Origin: Piper betle
Taxonomy: Eukaryota; Streptophyta; Magnoliopsida; Piperales; Piperaceae
Length of the DNA: 64,000 nt
NCBI GenBank assembly: GCA_033002965.1
Contig: JAURVB010013234.1
Location: 54,450-118,449, forward strand
Direction of reading: 5' to 3'
Part shown: positions 47,252-57,571 of the stretch, piece by piece
Layout of the letters: every line of letters starts with the position of its first letter
How positions within the stretch are numbered: the first letter of the stretch is position 1
Program-made: the position numbers and the translations under genes
The notes under the pieces: model-generated
Told to the model about the DNA's origin: nothing
Database searches by the model: none
The model's input: the letters and a program-made list of their open reading frames with translations, nothing else

Positions 47252-48717
47252 TCTATATCACCCGCCATGGTACTCGAGTGGAAAAAGGTATAATTAAATT
47301 AGTGCCATAAATTCTGGAAATGTGCTGCATTATGCAGTACCATCATACACCACACTACGTCATGGTTTGAAGGAGTACTAGTGCGGCCTATACATATCTT
47401 CGTACTACTCATTCTCTTATTCGTAAAATCTATAAAAATGTGCATTTTTATATAATAGGCTTAGGGAAGAAACATATATCATACATTTCTGAAGGTTAAA
47501 TTCGAAAACCAGTTAGGGATCTCATTCTTGTAGTTTTATTAAACATGTGTAGAAAACACAGCTAAATGGCCCGACATTGGAGGGATGCAATAAAACACCG
47601 CTGATGCTGTCCTATGTATAGAACACGATTGTACAGGACACGGAAGGAGTCAAATAGAGAGGGAGAGTCCTATGAACTTGTAGTGCAAGCTCCAAGCGTA
47701 TCTGCACATCTACGATGAGCTCAAACTTCTTAACCTACAACGGACCCACTATTAAGTAAAATACTAACATCACTATATGATGCATGCTCGTGGTGTTTGT
47801 TCATATCATCAATACATCCCAATAAAAAAGACTACACACAATAAACATACCGCTAAACACACAATGCGTAAATCAAGACATAATAAAGAAAGTAACTAAT
47901 AACAAATAATAAATAAATATATATATACAATCATGAATAAATAGTTAGATAAAAAATACATAAAAACAATCAATTCTCTAATCCTAAAATATTAATATCA
48001 TATTATATAAATGTCAATGGCTAAACAAGAGTAAATATTATATATACTCGTGTTAGTAATCATATAAACAAATAAATAAACAAATACATAATCATTTTAT
48101 AAATAAATAAATAAATAAAATTTCTTTAATTTTAATTAATCATGAACAATAATAATATCATAAGCATCATGACAAAATAGGTACTTAAATTCAATTAAAT
48201 AATAACATACACACAACAAACAGGTACATATATATATACATACAGTTTAGTAAACAATAAAAGACTAATATTAATAAGTAAGTATAATAATAATAATAAC
48301 AAATAGTCATGTAAACTTACATCATATTCAATAAACATATAAATAAAACAAATAAATAGTAATGAATGAATAAATAAATAAAATCATTTATAACATCAAA
48401 TTGTGTTAAATAATGTGAATATACATGTAAACTAATGTAAGGGTTTTCGAATTACCAAAAACGGTCGAAAAACGACTGAAATCGGGCTCAAATGGCAAAC
48501 CAAGTCAACTTGTGCGAGTCGACCGAGTAGAGCAGAGTCAACTCCACTGAGCCAATGAAGAGTGCTAGCAAGGTACAAGGTTTGAGTGTGACGACGGGCA
48601 CAAACGGATGCAAACTGGGCAAATGGGTTGGGTGGACGGCCGCTAGTTCCCATCACCTGAAAACGTCAACGGCAGCGCTGTGGAGGCTATTGTCAATCAT
48701 GTTTGAAAGAGGGGAGG
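47252..48717 (-). mobile_element. H2 right LTR, middle block
   Basis: AT-rich LTR sequence between nested elements A and C, aligning with 11148-11700 and 2040-2690. Contains AAT/AAAT microsatellites around 48060-48380. No gene seen. Confidence 0.65.
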
Positions 48718-51149
48718 TGTAAAGACCTGGAATATATATATATATATATTCGACGCGGTGGGATCGAACGTTGGTATCCATGAATTTGTAACAGCTTTCA
48801 ATGGACAATATTTTCCTGAGTCTGTTGTCCAGAAGAAAGCACTGGAATTTGCCACTCTAACTCAGAAGGATGATTCACTCCGAGAGTATGCCCAAAATTT
48901 CTTGCAATTGGAGAGATTTGCATCTGGCAGTCTGGCAACTGCCCGGGCCAGAGCAGACAAATTTTTCTGGGGGTTAAAGCCAGAATTGAGGAGTAGGGCA
49001 GCTACGGCGCCAAGAGGCACTATAACCGAAGTGATTGAAGCAGCCACTACTCATGAGTTGGTGTACGACTATGTCCGTGCACAGAAACAGGGGAAGGCTA
49101 CTATGCAACATAAGAATGCCAACCAGGGTAGTAGCAAAAACAGGTCTGAAGAACACCAGCAGCAGAACTATCAACGGAATGTCGATGGGAACCGGAAAAG
49201 GAAGTTTCAGGAGATTCCGTATCGACTATGTAAAAATTGCAACAAGATGCATTCAGGGTTATGCAGGGAGCCCCGTCGGTGCTACAATTGCGGAAGGACG
49301 GGACACTTGCAAAACGAGTGTCGTCAGCCCCTGAAGCAACAACAGGAGCAACCTGAAAAGGAGAAGACACCAGCTCCTAATCGCTACCCAGCACCTGCAA
49401 AACCAGTGGACAAAGGGAAGGCGAAACTTTTGCAGTCGAAGTCGAGGATGCTGAGAACGAGGACCACACAGTTCGAGGTAAAATTCTGATTCAAAGTGTT
49501 AGTGTGGATGTTTTATTTGACTCGGGGTGTACGCATTCGTTCCTATCATCCCGATTAGTTAAGAGTTTAGGACTCCAAACGTCTACATTACCTAAGACTT
49601 ATAGGGTCACCACCGCAACGGGAAAAGGGGAGGTCACAACGTTAGGAGTGACTAACCTATCCTTGGATATACAAGGGAAACCCTATGTGTGGAATTTCAT
49701 TGTCTATGGGATAATAGGATTTGATGTACTGTTGGGAATGGACTGGTTGTCTGCACACCAGGCTTTTCTCGACTGTAAAGGGAGGAGAGTATTGACTAAA
49801 CCTTGTAATTGTGAGATGGGGGTCATTTTCCAAGGGTCATGGAATGATCCATCCTCTTGTATTGTGTCGGTTAGTGAGGCAACTGAGTGGTTTGGTGAGG
49901 GTTGTAAAGTTTTTTCAGCAACTCTAGAGGAGCCTGAGTCCAAACCCAAAGAGTTGTCCATGATTCCGGTGGTAGCAGAATTTCCGGACGTATTTCCAGG
50001 TGAACTTCCAGGGTTACCTCCTAAGCGGGCAGTGGAGTTTGTCATTGACCTAGCACCGGGAGTATCACCAATTTCTAAAGCACCATACCGCATGGCTCCA
50101 GCAGAACTCAAGGAGTTAAAGAGTCAATTAGAAGAGCTGTTGCAGGCAGGCTTCATACGACCAAGTACTTCACCCTGGGGAGCCCCTGTTCTTTTGTAAA
50201 GAAGAAGGATGGCTCACTTCGATTGTGTATTGACTATCGTCAGCTCAATCAAGTGACAGTCAAGAATCGGTACCCCTTACCGAGGATTGACGATTTATTT
50301 GATCAGTTGAAAACAGCCGGAATATTCTCAAAAATAGACTTGCGGTCCGGATATCATCAACTACGGGTGAAGGAATCTGACATACAGAAAACGGCTTTCC
50401 GAACTCGCTATGGACATTATGAGTTTCTGGTTATGCCTTTTGGTCTGACAAATGCACCAGCGGCCTTTATGTCACTTATGAACACGGTGTTCCACGAATA
50501 CTTGGATAAGTTTATTATTGTGTTTGTGGACGACATTCTGGTCTATTCAAATAATGAGGAGGACCATGGGAAACACTTGTCCATTGCTCTTCAAGTTTTG
50601 AGAGAGAATCAACTGTTCGCCAAATTATCAAAGTGTGACTTCTGGCTGAAGGAGGTGAACTTCCTCGGACATGTTGTCTCAAAGGCGGGAGTTGCAGTGG
50701 ATCCGTCAAAAGTGAAAGCAGTCATTGATTGGCCACAACCTAAGTCAGTCACTGATATCGAAGCTTCCTCGGTTTGGCGGGTTACTATAGGAAATTCATT
50801 AAAGACTTTTCCTTAGTAGCATCGCCGATGACCAAACGCAGTGGAATGTACTTGTCTTGTTTTATCTATTATACTACTTAGTGTTGTAATCAATAACGCG
50901 GAATTGCCTCCGCAGGTATGCAGATACGAGATTAGGTGATTGACATCCAGAGTATGGAGCAAAATAAATATGAGGACTCCTTTTTTTATTTAATTGAGAA
51001 ATAAGTGTGGCTGCTGGGAAACGGTCCAAGACTGTGGGATCTTTATATTTGTTTTTGTTAAATAAAAAATGTTAGTCATATTCACTTAATTGTGAGTAAC
51101 ACCTGGCCAGCTAGGCCCACAATATCGTAAAAAATGGCAGGTCGTTACA
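48718..51149 (+). mobile_element. Gypsy deletion derivative C, target duplication GGAGG
   Basis: A chromovirus of the A family in plus orientation with both LTRs nearly removed. It has 70 bp of 5' LTR (48718-48787), then gag to RNase H start (48782-50837), then the last 310 bp of the 3' LTR (about 50840-51149, ending GGTCGTTACA). Perfect target duplications GGAGG lie at 48713-48717 and 51150-51154. The 5' junction has a 6-bp overlap GAATTT shared by LTR and gag. The primer site, gag N-terminus, most of RNase H, and all of integrase are missing. Confidence 0.9.
48782..50837 (+). pseudogene. Element C gag-PR-RT, three frameshifts
   Basis: Very close to element A. It shows gag from [14 protein letters not shown], the zinc knuckle [14 protein letters not shown], protease DSGCTHSF and RT with FVDDILVYS. 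Three single-base deletions relative to A break it. Two are in T runs, four T instead of five, at 49428-49431 (before protease) and 50192-50195 (start of RT). The third is an A lost near 50760, after which the frame ends in SLKTFP. It stops at the MTK segment, before the RNase H catalytic residues. The low divergence suggests a fairly recent copy. Confidence 0.88.
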
Positions 51150-51154
51150 GGAGG

Positions 51155-52149
51155 ACGAGGAATGTCATGGCCGTGGCGATCAGAGGAGTCAGGCCGCTGG
51201 TCGGCCAAAAAATTGCTGGGAAGCAACGGTATAGCCGCTGGGTGTGGCGATGTCACCAACAGCCATCACTGTCATGGTGGAGGTCGGTGCCAGTCTCAAA
51301 CGTATGATCTCGATAGAATGATGCTATCGGGGTGGTCAGAACGGCCGGAGGTGGCTCACCGGCCTCGGAAAAAGACCCAAACAATGTTGGCGGCGATGAT
51401 GAATAGTGATAAAAAAACATGGCTGTACCAATTCGGTGGCCGAAGGAGGACCAGGGTCTAGCGGTGGGGAGCCGAGTGGTGGCAATGGTAGTTTGTGTAA
51501 AAGATTGAAAATCTTGTAAAATCTCTGAAAGATAATTGGGTGGAAGATAGGGTTTAGTTGATGGCCCAGATCTTGCCATGTGGTACAATCTAGGACTCCA
51601 AAAACTCGTTGCCTAGTGGGGCCCACTTATGGATATATACAATATACATTTAGATGGAAAGCTCAGATCAAGACCATCCATAGTTGAAAGTAACTCGAGT
51701 CCTAAAAGTGACTTTATATGTGGGAATCAAGGCAAGAATGATAAATACGCTTCAAACCCTTAACTCAATCAAGATGGGCCCACAATGGCACAATCGAGTG
51801 ATCAAAAATTCGTATGCTGCATGCAAATGAAATACTTAGAAAATCCTAAACGGATACTAAATGCTGCAACGATTAGAACTAGGCCTAAAATCTTGGCTAA
51901 CTCATACAAATTATATGTATACCTCGTGTATGCACTGATAACTTATACTCTACTATATTGTATCTGAAACTATCATATTCATGTTTGGCATACTCAACCT
52001 CCATAACATGCTCATATAGCTATCTAGGCCTCATACTCGTATTCTAAAAATTAGTCTGGCTCGAGCTCACTCAAATTGAGTCGATGCTGACTTGAACAGG
52101 GCAAAAACTAAAATTGGGTAAAACCTTAACCCGAAAATGGGGTTTTACA
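51155..52149 (-). mobile_element. H2 right LTR, outer block
   Basis: The rest of the H2 LTR after element C, ending GGGGTTTTACA. GC-rich to about 51500, then AT-rich. Matches 25206-25422 and 28016-28103. No gene seen. Confidence 0.65.
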
Positions 52150-52270
52150 TCGTATCCCACTCAACATGGGCTATTTAGTCGATTGTATTTTTAATTAATA
52201 ATCCTTGATGATGAGACCCTCGAGTTTGTTTTAAAAACTCAGATCCCGATCATGATGCTTTCAGGCCTTA
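52150..52270 (+). mobile_element. Inverted scrap of H-family LTR
   Basis: TCCCACTCAACATGGGC, then ATTTAGTCGATTGT and GAGACCCTCGAG, match the reverse complement of about 11220-11325 in the H1 LTR. H2 therefore probably inserted beside or into an H LTR lying in the opposite orientation. Confidence 0.55.
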
Positions 52271-52302
52271 CTATATTATAATCCCTACTTAGACCTATAT
52301 AT

Positions 52303-52322
52303 ATATATATATATATATATAT
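52303..52322. repeat. TA microsatellite
   Basis: A TA run at the left edge of the mixed region. A similar TA run lies at about 56225-56237 at its other side. Confidence 0.8.
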
Positions 52323-53700
52323 CTAGAGTCCGGATTGTGTGAGCCAAAGGCAGGAAGTTGTTTATGCACCCATGATTAATTAAGACCGTCGGATCATAAA
52401 GACGGTTGAGATTAAATCATCTCATCTACTCCCCTTGCCCCATCGTCGACCCTCCAAACCGACCGTCGCCCCACTCTTCCTCCGACTGCCGGCCCATTCC
52501 TTCGGCAACCGTCGACCACACTTTCCGACGACCGGCGACATCATTGGGGTTTGATGACCACCAGCTTTTGGCTCGCTTTCACTGCAGTTTCCATGTTCTC
52601 TATTTACAGCTCGCTTTCACTGCAGTTTCCGCGTTCGCTTTATCTCTTTAGAAATCGTATGATTGTTAGATGGAACTTTGTATTTGCCTGATTTTTGGCT
52701 ATTTTTATGAATTCCAATTTGTGAGAACCCATTCAAAGATGCACATTTTTTATGAGTACTTGTTGTTCATCTTTCAATTTTATTCTCTATATTAGCCAGC
52801 CCTTCGTAAATTCACTGTGCATTCATTGGTTTTTGACAGATATATGCATATTATCTTTATACATAATTTATTCAATGAAGAAATTATATCTCTCCTGCAA
52901 CTTATACTTTTGCATTATTTTCTTCATGTAGGGTTCTCACAATAATTACCCAATGCTTGGACAAAGAAGGATTTGTTACATGTTCTAGGACAGCAAAGAG
53001 GAAGAAGGACGTTTACTGCAATTTCTCAGATGAAGTTGCAAGGTAACTTCATGCCACAATTGAGGCTTCACATACTCACTCTTGTGAATATAATTCATTG
53101 CTGTTAAATGGACTAAATTGAAAAACAAGGCTATCTGTTAATTATACAAAGTACTTTAAACAGTGGTTGAAACCGAAAGAAAAATCTTGTCGATATATTT
53201 TATTATCTTGTATGAATCATTTTACTATAAATCTTGTTGGGGTGAATCTTTTTCAAATAATTTACTTTTTTGTCTTTTTTAACTAAACTTTCTATCATGA
53301 TTTTAGATGCCAGTTATACCATGGCATGTGAGGGACAATGTCACATATGAGATCTCATTGTGAATGTGCCAATTGTTGCTATGACACTTGGGAAAACATC
53401 ATGCAAGAAGAGCTAGGTTCACACATTTTATACATATAATGCACTGAGTTATTGCTTGCTAAATTCAAGGTTTCCCATGTCCACGATCTGTACAAGATAA
53501 CACCAAGCAATGTTTGGTTTGATATAAACCAGGACTTGTTGATTTGGTTGTAGAGGAGAGGATATGGTTTGCAAGTAAGTTAATTAATATCTCCTTTTAA
53601 ACCATTAAATAGTTAAATTGAGTTTATATTTTGTTTGGGTATTAGCTTTCGATCTTGTAATATGCTATATGTATGGTTTACTTCGAGGAGTTAGATCTAT
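52323..53700. other. Unassigned region, no supported gene
   Basis: A short GC-rich stretch (52430-52570) passes into AT-rich sequence. Small frames are present, but none shows a recognisable domain or consistent splice structure. It could be part of a degraded DNA transposon whose other end lies near 56240. Confidence 0.4.
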
Positions 53701-53705
53701 CAAAT

Positions 53706-53779
53706 AGCCCTTTAGCTTAATAGGAAGAGCGCAAGGGCATCCTTCCCTTGAGGTGGTGGTTCAAATCCACCAAGGGCTA
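53706..53779 (+). tRNA. tRNA-like cloverleaf 1 (identity unassigned)
   Basis: The acceptor stem AGCCCTT/AAGGGCT pairs perfectly and is followed by discriminator A. The D arm has GCT/AGC. The A box TAGCTTAATAGG and B box GGTTCAAATCC fit pol III promoter consensus. The T stem GGTGG/CCACC has loop TTCAAAT, and the anticodon stem is AAGGG/CCCTT. The 7-base anticodon loop CATCCTT lacks U33, so an anticodon cannot be assigned safely (UCC by position). It may be an organelle-derived tRNA copy, a pseudo-tRNA or a transposon-borne tRNA-like element. Confidence 0.55.
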
Positions 53780-54390
53780 AGATAAGCAAAACCTTTTCTT
53801 CCTTGCCAATCTTTTAGAGTTAAGTTTCTCTTATTAGCTTGTTAATTTGAATGAGGATTGATGTTTCTATTGGTTAATTAGCAGATGCAATGCTCAAATT
53901 AGCTCTTCAGCAAGTGATTCTAAGTGAGATCAACAAAAATTCATGACATCAAATATTTTTTAACTAACTTGACACTACTACTAATAGCTTCTCAAAGAAA
54001 ATTGGCAAGCTAGGCTATCACAAGCAACTCCCATCCTGTTCAGAAAAAGATGCCCACTTTCCATCCAAGTATTGTAATTAGTAATATAATGAAACCCTAT
54101 TTAATTAAAAGGTAGGGTGCTTCAAAATGATGTGATGTCGTTTATGAAGAGACGATGGTTCGATCCTATCAAGATCCAATTTAAGTAACAATTCGTGCTT
54201 TTAATCAACTATTCAATATGCAATTGCTTTTTGTTAAAAATTATCAGCTAGTTGTTGATTAATTTAGGTAACAAGGAAGTTCGAAAAAATAAAATATTCC
54301 ATCTCATCTAGTTTTATATTTATGAACTCAAATGACTTAATAGAATATGGCATTTGACTTGGTATGAAAGTTAATAAATCACAATAATGT

Positions 54391-54466
54391 TAGCTCTTGG
54401 TGGAATTGAACCACCACCTTCGAGGGAAGAATATTCCCTGGTGTTCTTCCATTAAACTAAAGAGCT
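54391..54466 (-). tRNA. tRNA-like cloverleaf 2 (identity unassigned)
   Basis: A homologue of cloverleaf 1 on the opposite strand, 0.6 kb away. The acceptor AGCTCTT/AAGAGCT pairs perfectly, the D arm is GTT/AAC, the T stem GGTGG/CCACC has loop TTCAATT, and the anticodon stem AGGGA/TCCCT has loop ATATTCT. Compared with copy 1, both the acceptor and anticodon stems differ but remain paired. It abuts the broken exon 2 of the LIFEGUARD-like pseudogene. Anticodon identity is uncertain. Confidence 0.5.
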
Positions 54467-54474
54467 ACTTGGCT

Positions 54475-56008
54475 CAACAGAGTGATAAAACTAATACCGA
54501 GTGTGAATACGCCCAATAGAATGAAGTTGATCGGATGCCTCCAATGATAGTAAAACAGAGGGCAAATAGCTGCAAAATGAAAATTAAAGATCATTACCAC
54601 CACCAATACCAAATACAAGTTACTCATGCAACCGAAGTAGGAATCAACCATTATCTTGACTATGCCGTCACACTTTATCCAACCAAGCTAGTCAAGATAA
54701 TTGCAATGAATTCATTTCCAGTCAATAAAGTTTTTATAATAAACAAAAGCAATTTTACAAGTATGCTCATTTAATTAATGAGAGCGAGACCATGAAATTT
54801 TATCAATTTGAAGTAAAGATCCTTATTCTTTAAATTCGTCGTGAAAATCGCATATCAAAAATTATTTCACGACAATCGGATACTATTTAACACTAAGACT
54901 ACTAAAACAAACACAAATAAGGTCATTGCAATAATACACCGCAGCTTTTGAATAAAATAAACAATGAGAACCCTTCGAAAAGCAAGCAATACAGTGAAAA
55001 ATACCACAATCTCAACTAGCACCCCTACTTATCTTTTCCCTCCACACAAAGTAAGCAGTAAAGAATAAAGAAATCGTAAAGAAATCATCTCACACATAAA
55101 GTTGAACGCTAAGATCAACAAAATAAAACGCTCCCACATAGGGCAGACGCATAGTAGTGCATTTTTGTTTTTCTTTTTTGCAAAAAGAATAGATTGGATT
55201 ATGATGAACATCAAAAAACTATAAAAAATACATCCCCATGATCATTTCCACTCAAACCATCTCTGACTCTAAACATATCCCTCCACACAGCACGCAAGAA
55301 ATCAATTCACAAAAAAATACGGTACAATTGAACTCTAAGAACAACAAGCGAAATAGAAATCAATCCACAAAGAAAACGATCCAGTTAAACTCTAAGATCA
55401 ACAACCAAAATAGAAATCAAACCCTTGATCCATTTCCAACCCCAAGTATCATTGATTAATACAAATGAATTCTAAGATCAGCCCACCTAGATAGAAAACC
55501 TAGATAGAACTCAACAATGCACAAGATAACAATCCAATTAAACTCAAAGATAGAAATCAACCTTAATCTCCACTAGCCAGCGCAATTGCAAAGTAAACAC
55601 TTTCAATCCCAACAATCACTGATTCATAAAATTAGCATGAAAGAAATCAGCTCGCAAAGAAAATGGCACAACTAAACTCAAAGATACAACAAACTGCGAC
55701 ATCACATCCAAAGAAAATATACAAAAAGAGAATCGTATCGGATAGAATGTACCGATGAACGGAAGATTGATGGTGACGATGTAGAGGGCGAGGCTAGCGT
55801 TGGTGGTGGCGAAGAAGCGGGCGACGGGGTGGATAGAGACGATGATGGTGGCGATAGCGACGGTGAGGAAGAGTTAAATGGAGAGGATGGAGTAGACCTT
55901 ACGAATGAAGGACCAACGGAGTTTGGGGCTCTCAAGCATCATCAAGTAGAGAGGGTAGTTGCCAAAATCCGCCTCCAAGTCGGCGTCCTTCCCCGTCGCA
56001 CACCACAT
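54475..56008 (-). pseudogene. LIFEGUARD/BI-1-like membrane protein pseudogene
   Basis: Exon 1 (56008 to 55753) starts MWCATGKDAD and carries the family signature NYPLYLMMLESPKLRW and FIRKVYSILS, followed by the first membrane segments. A TAA replaces the expected Gln codon at 55876-55874. A GT donor follows at 55752. Exon 2 (from 54569, after TTTTGCAG) continues in phase with AICPLFYYHWRHPINFILLG and VFTLGISF. Homology then stops and a tRNA-like sequence follows; the remaining five or so transmembrane helices are missing. Intact relatives are seven-helix endomembrane proteins that restrain cell death. This copy should be non-functional. Confidence 0.75.
54780..55740. other. Intron of the LFG-like pseudogene, AT-rich
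   Basis: No coding signal. It contains repeated short phrases (TCAATTCACAAA, AACTCTAAGATCAACAA and similar at about 55300-55570) that look like degenerate duplication. Confidence 0.45.
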
Positions 56009-56249
56009 GTGCCGATGATCGATCGCCACTCATGGGCTCTCAAGAACGAATTGTGTGCCAATATTATAGTTGGAAGACGAACATTGTTCTTCAAATGGAA
56101 TGAAGGGGTTGTGGTTTCTTTTAAGGAACATGTTTAATCTGGACCATCCTTTTGAAAACACGGTTTAGATGAAAGTTTGTTGCAGGAAAGGTTTCTGCCT
56201 TTCGCTTAGGAAACATTTTCCCATATATATATATATAAGCTGTTTAGAT

Positions 56250-57571
56250 ATGATGTATGATCTATTTGTACGATAGGAGTGATGTATTTTCAACATTATC
56301 AAGTTTTAATTAATTTGTACGTATTTAGGTATATGATCTGATTAGTTTTGTTTGGATTGATATGCATTCAGATCTTTATTGACTAATTATCTTTTAGCTA
56401 GTAGGAGTTTCCTTTGTCCTTATCGTAATTCAGTCTTTTTTAGATTACTATTGATTCTAGCCCCGTAATAGTTTTATGGGCTCTTTAATACTTATTTAAT
56501 TTAAAATAATAATAATGATTATTATTATTATTTATTACAAAACATTGGATTATAATTCTACCTAAATTAAAATTTTTAAAATTATTAATAAATTTTAATA
56601 TATTTATTTATTTACATATTAATTTTTATTATTAACAAAACTTAGAGTATAATTATATTCCAATTAAAAATATTTTAAGAAATAAATTTTATTTAGTTAT
56701 TAAAATTTTTTACTTATTAAAATTAAAATTACTTTTAGTATTTTTATGCAACTATATATTTTGTTAAAGTTAAATAAATATTCATTATTTTTATTAAAAA
56801 ATAATATAGCAATAATTTTGAAATTAATTTTGTATATTCTTAATATATATTATTAATAAGTTTCAAATATAAATATAAATTACTATTTATAAATATAAAA
56901 TTATAAATATAAATCTATAGAAAGATAGATATTGATGATTGCACTTCTTCCGGTATTTTGAGTAATATTTAAATAATGTGATGGTAGTCGGTATTTTCTA
57001 TCAGATCATGAATACTATTGTTGTGACATGGTCTGGATTGTTGGCACATTAAGAGCTTGGCAGTCTAATAAAGCAATCTGGTCGATACCGACTGAACAAG
57101 AAGTTGCCGACAGAAAATATTTACTATGTGACGATGATTGAGGTAATTATTGATTATTTTGAAGTCGTAGCGAGTGACTTGCTAATTAACTCGGTGTACT
57201 GCATTTTGGGTTCGCCTGCAACTGATCGATCTATCAACTTGCAAAACTGACCTGTCGCGCAACCTAGCTGCACCAGGTGCGTATATGTTTTGATCGTCAA
57301 AATTTCTACTTTTGATGATGAATGAATACTGGTGTTCAAATCACATTAAACTTACGTCGATCTGTCCTAAACATCTCCATGCAAATGTACGTATATACCT
57401 ACGCACGTCCCAGTCATGCATTTAAATTTTGCCCTCTGATCTCCTTTTGATTTCGCCAAACCCATACATATATATACCATAGCCAACGTATGGTAGCTGT
57501 CAACTTGCCAAAAACAACAAACCAGTTTATACCATCACCAGATACAACCTCCTTTTCGCAATAATCTAGGC
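56250..57571. other. AT-rich intergenic region
   Basis: Very AT-rich (especially 56480-56930). No gene, RNA or transposon terminus was recognised. The P450 terminates at its right end, so the part nearest 57571 should hold its 3' UTR and polyadenylation site. Confidence 0.5.

Larger units (their letters stand above)
32030..52149 (-). mobile_element. LARD H2 right (5') LTR, split by gypsy A and C
   Basis: On the minus strand it starts TGTAAAACCCC (read from 52149) and ends GTGTGTTACA (at 32030). Without the A nest (32517-47246) and derivative C (48718-51149) the LTR is about 2.95 kb. Its three blocks are 32030-32516, 47252-48717 and 51155-52149. They align with the H1 LTR blocks on either side of G, which confirms the order. 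The last block contains the GGCTCGAGCTCACTCAAA site that holds solo LTR S3 in the other H2 LTR. Confidence 0.7.

Noticed and set aside
54120..54190. Possible third tRNA-like sequence with B-box-like GGTTCGATCC
   Set aside because: A T-arm-like hairpin is present, but no matching acceptor stem or A box at the right distance was found.
55829..56137. 102-codon plus-strand frame rich in Asp/Glu/Gly
   Set aside because: It is the antisense shadow of exon 1 of the LIFEGUARD-like pseudogene, whose family motifs and splice donor are on the minus strand.
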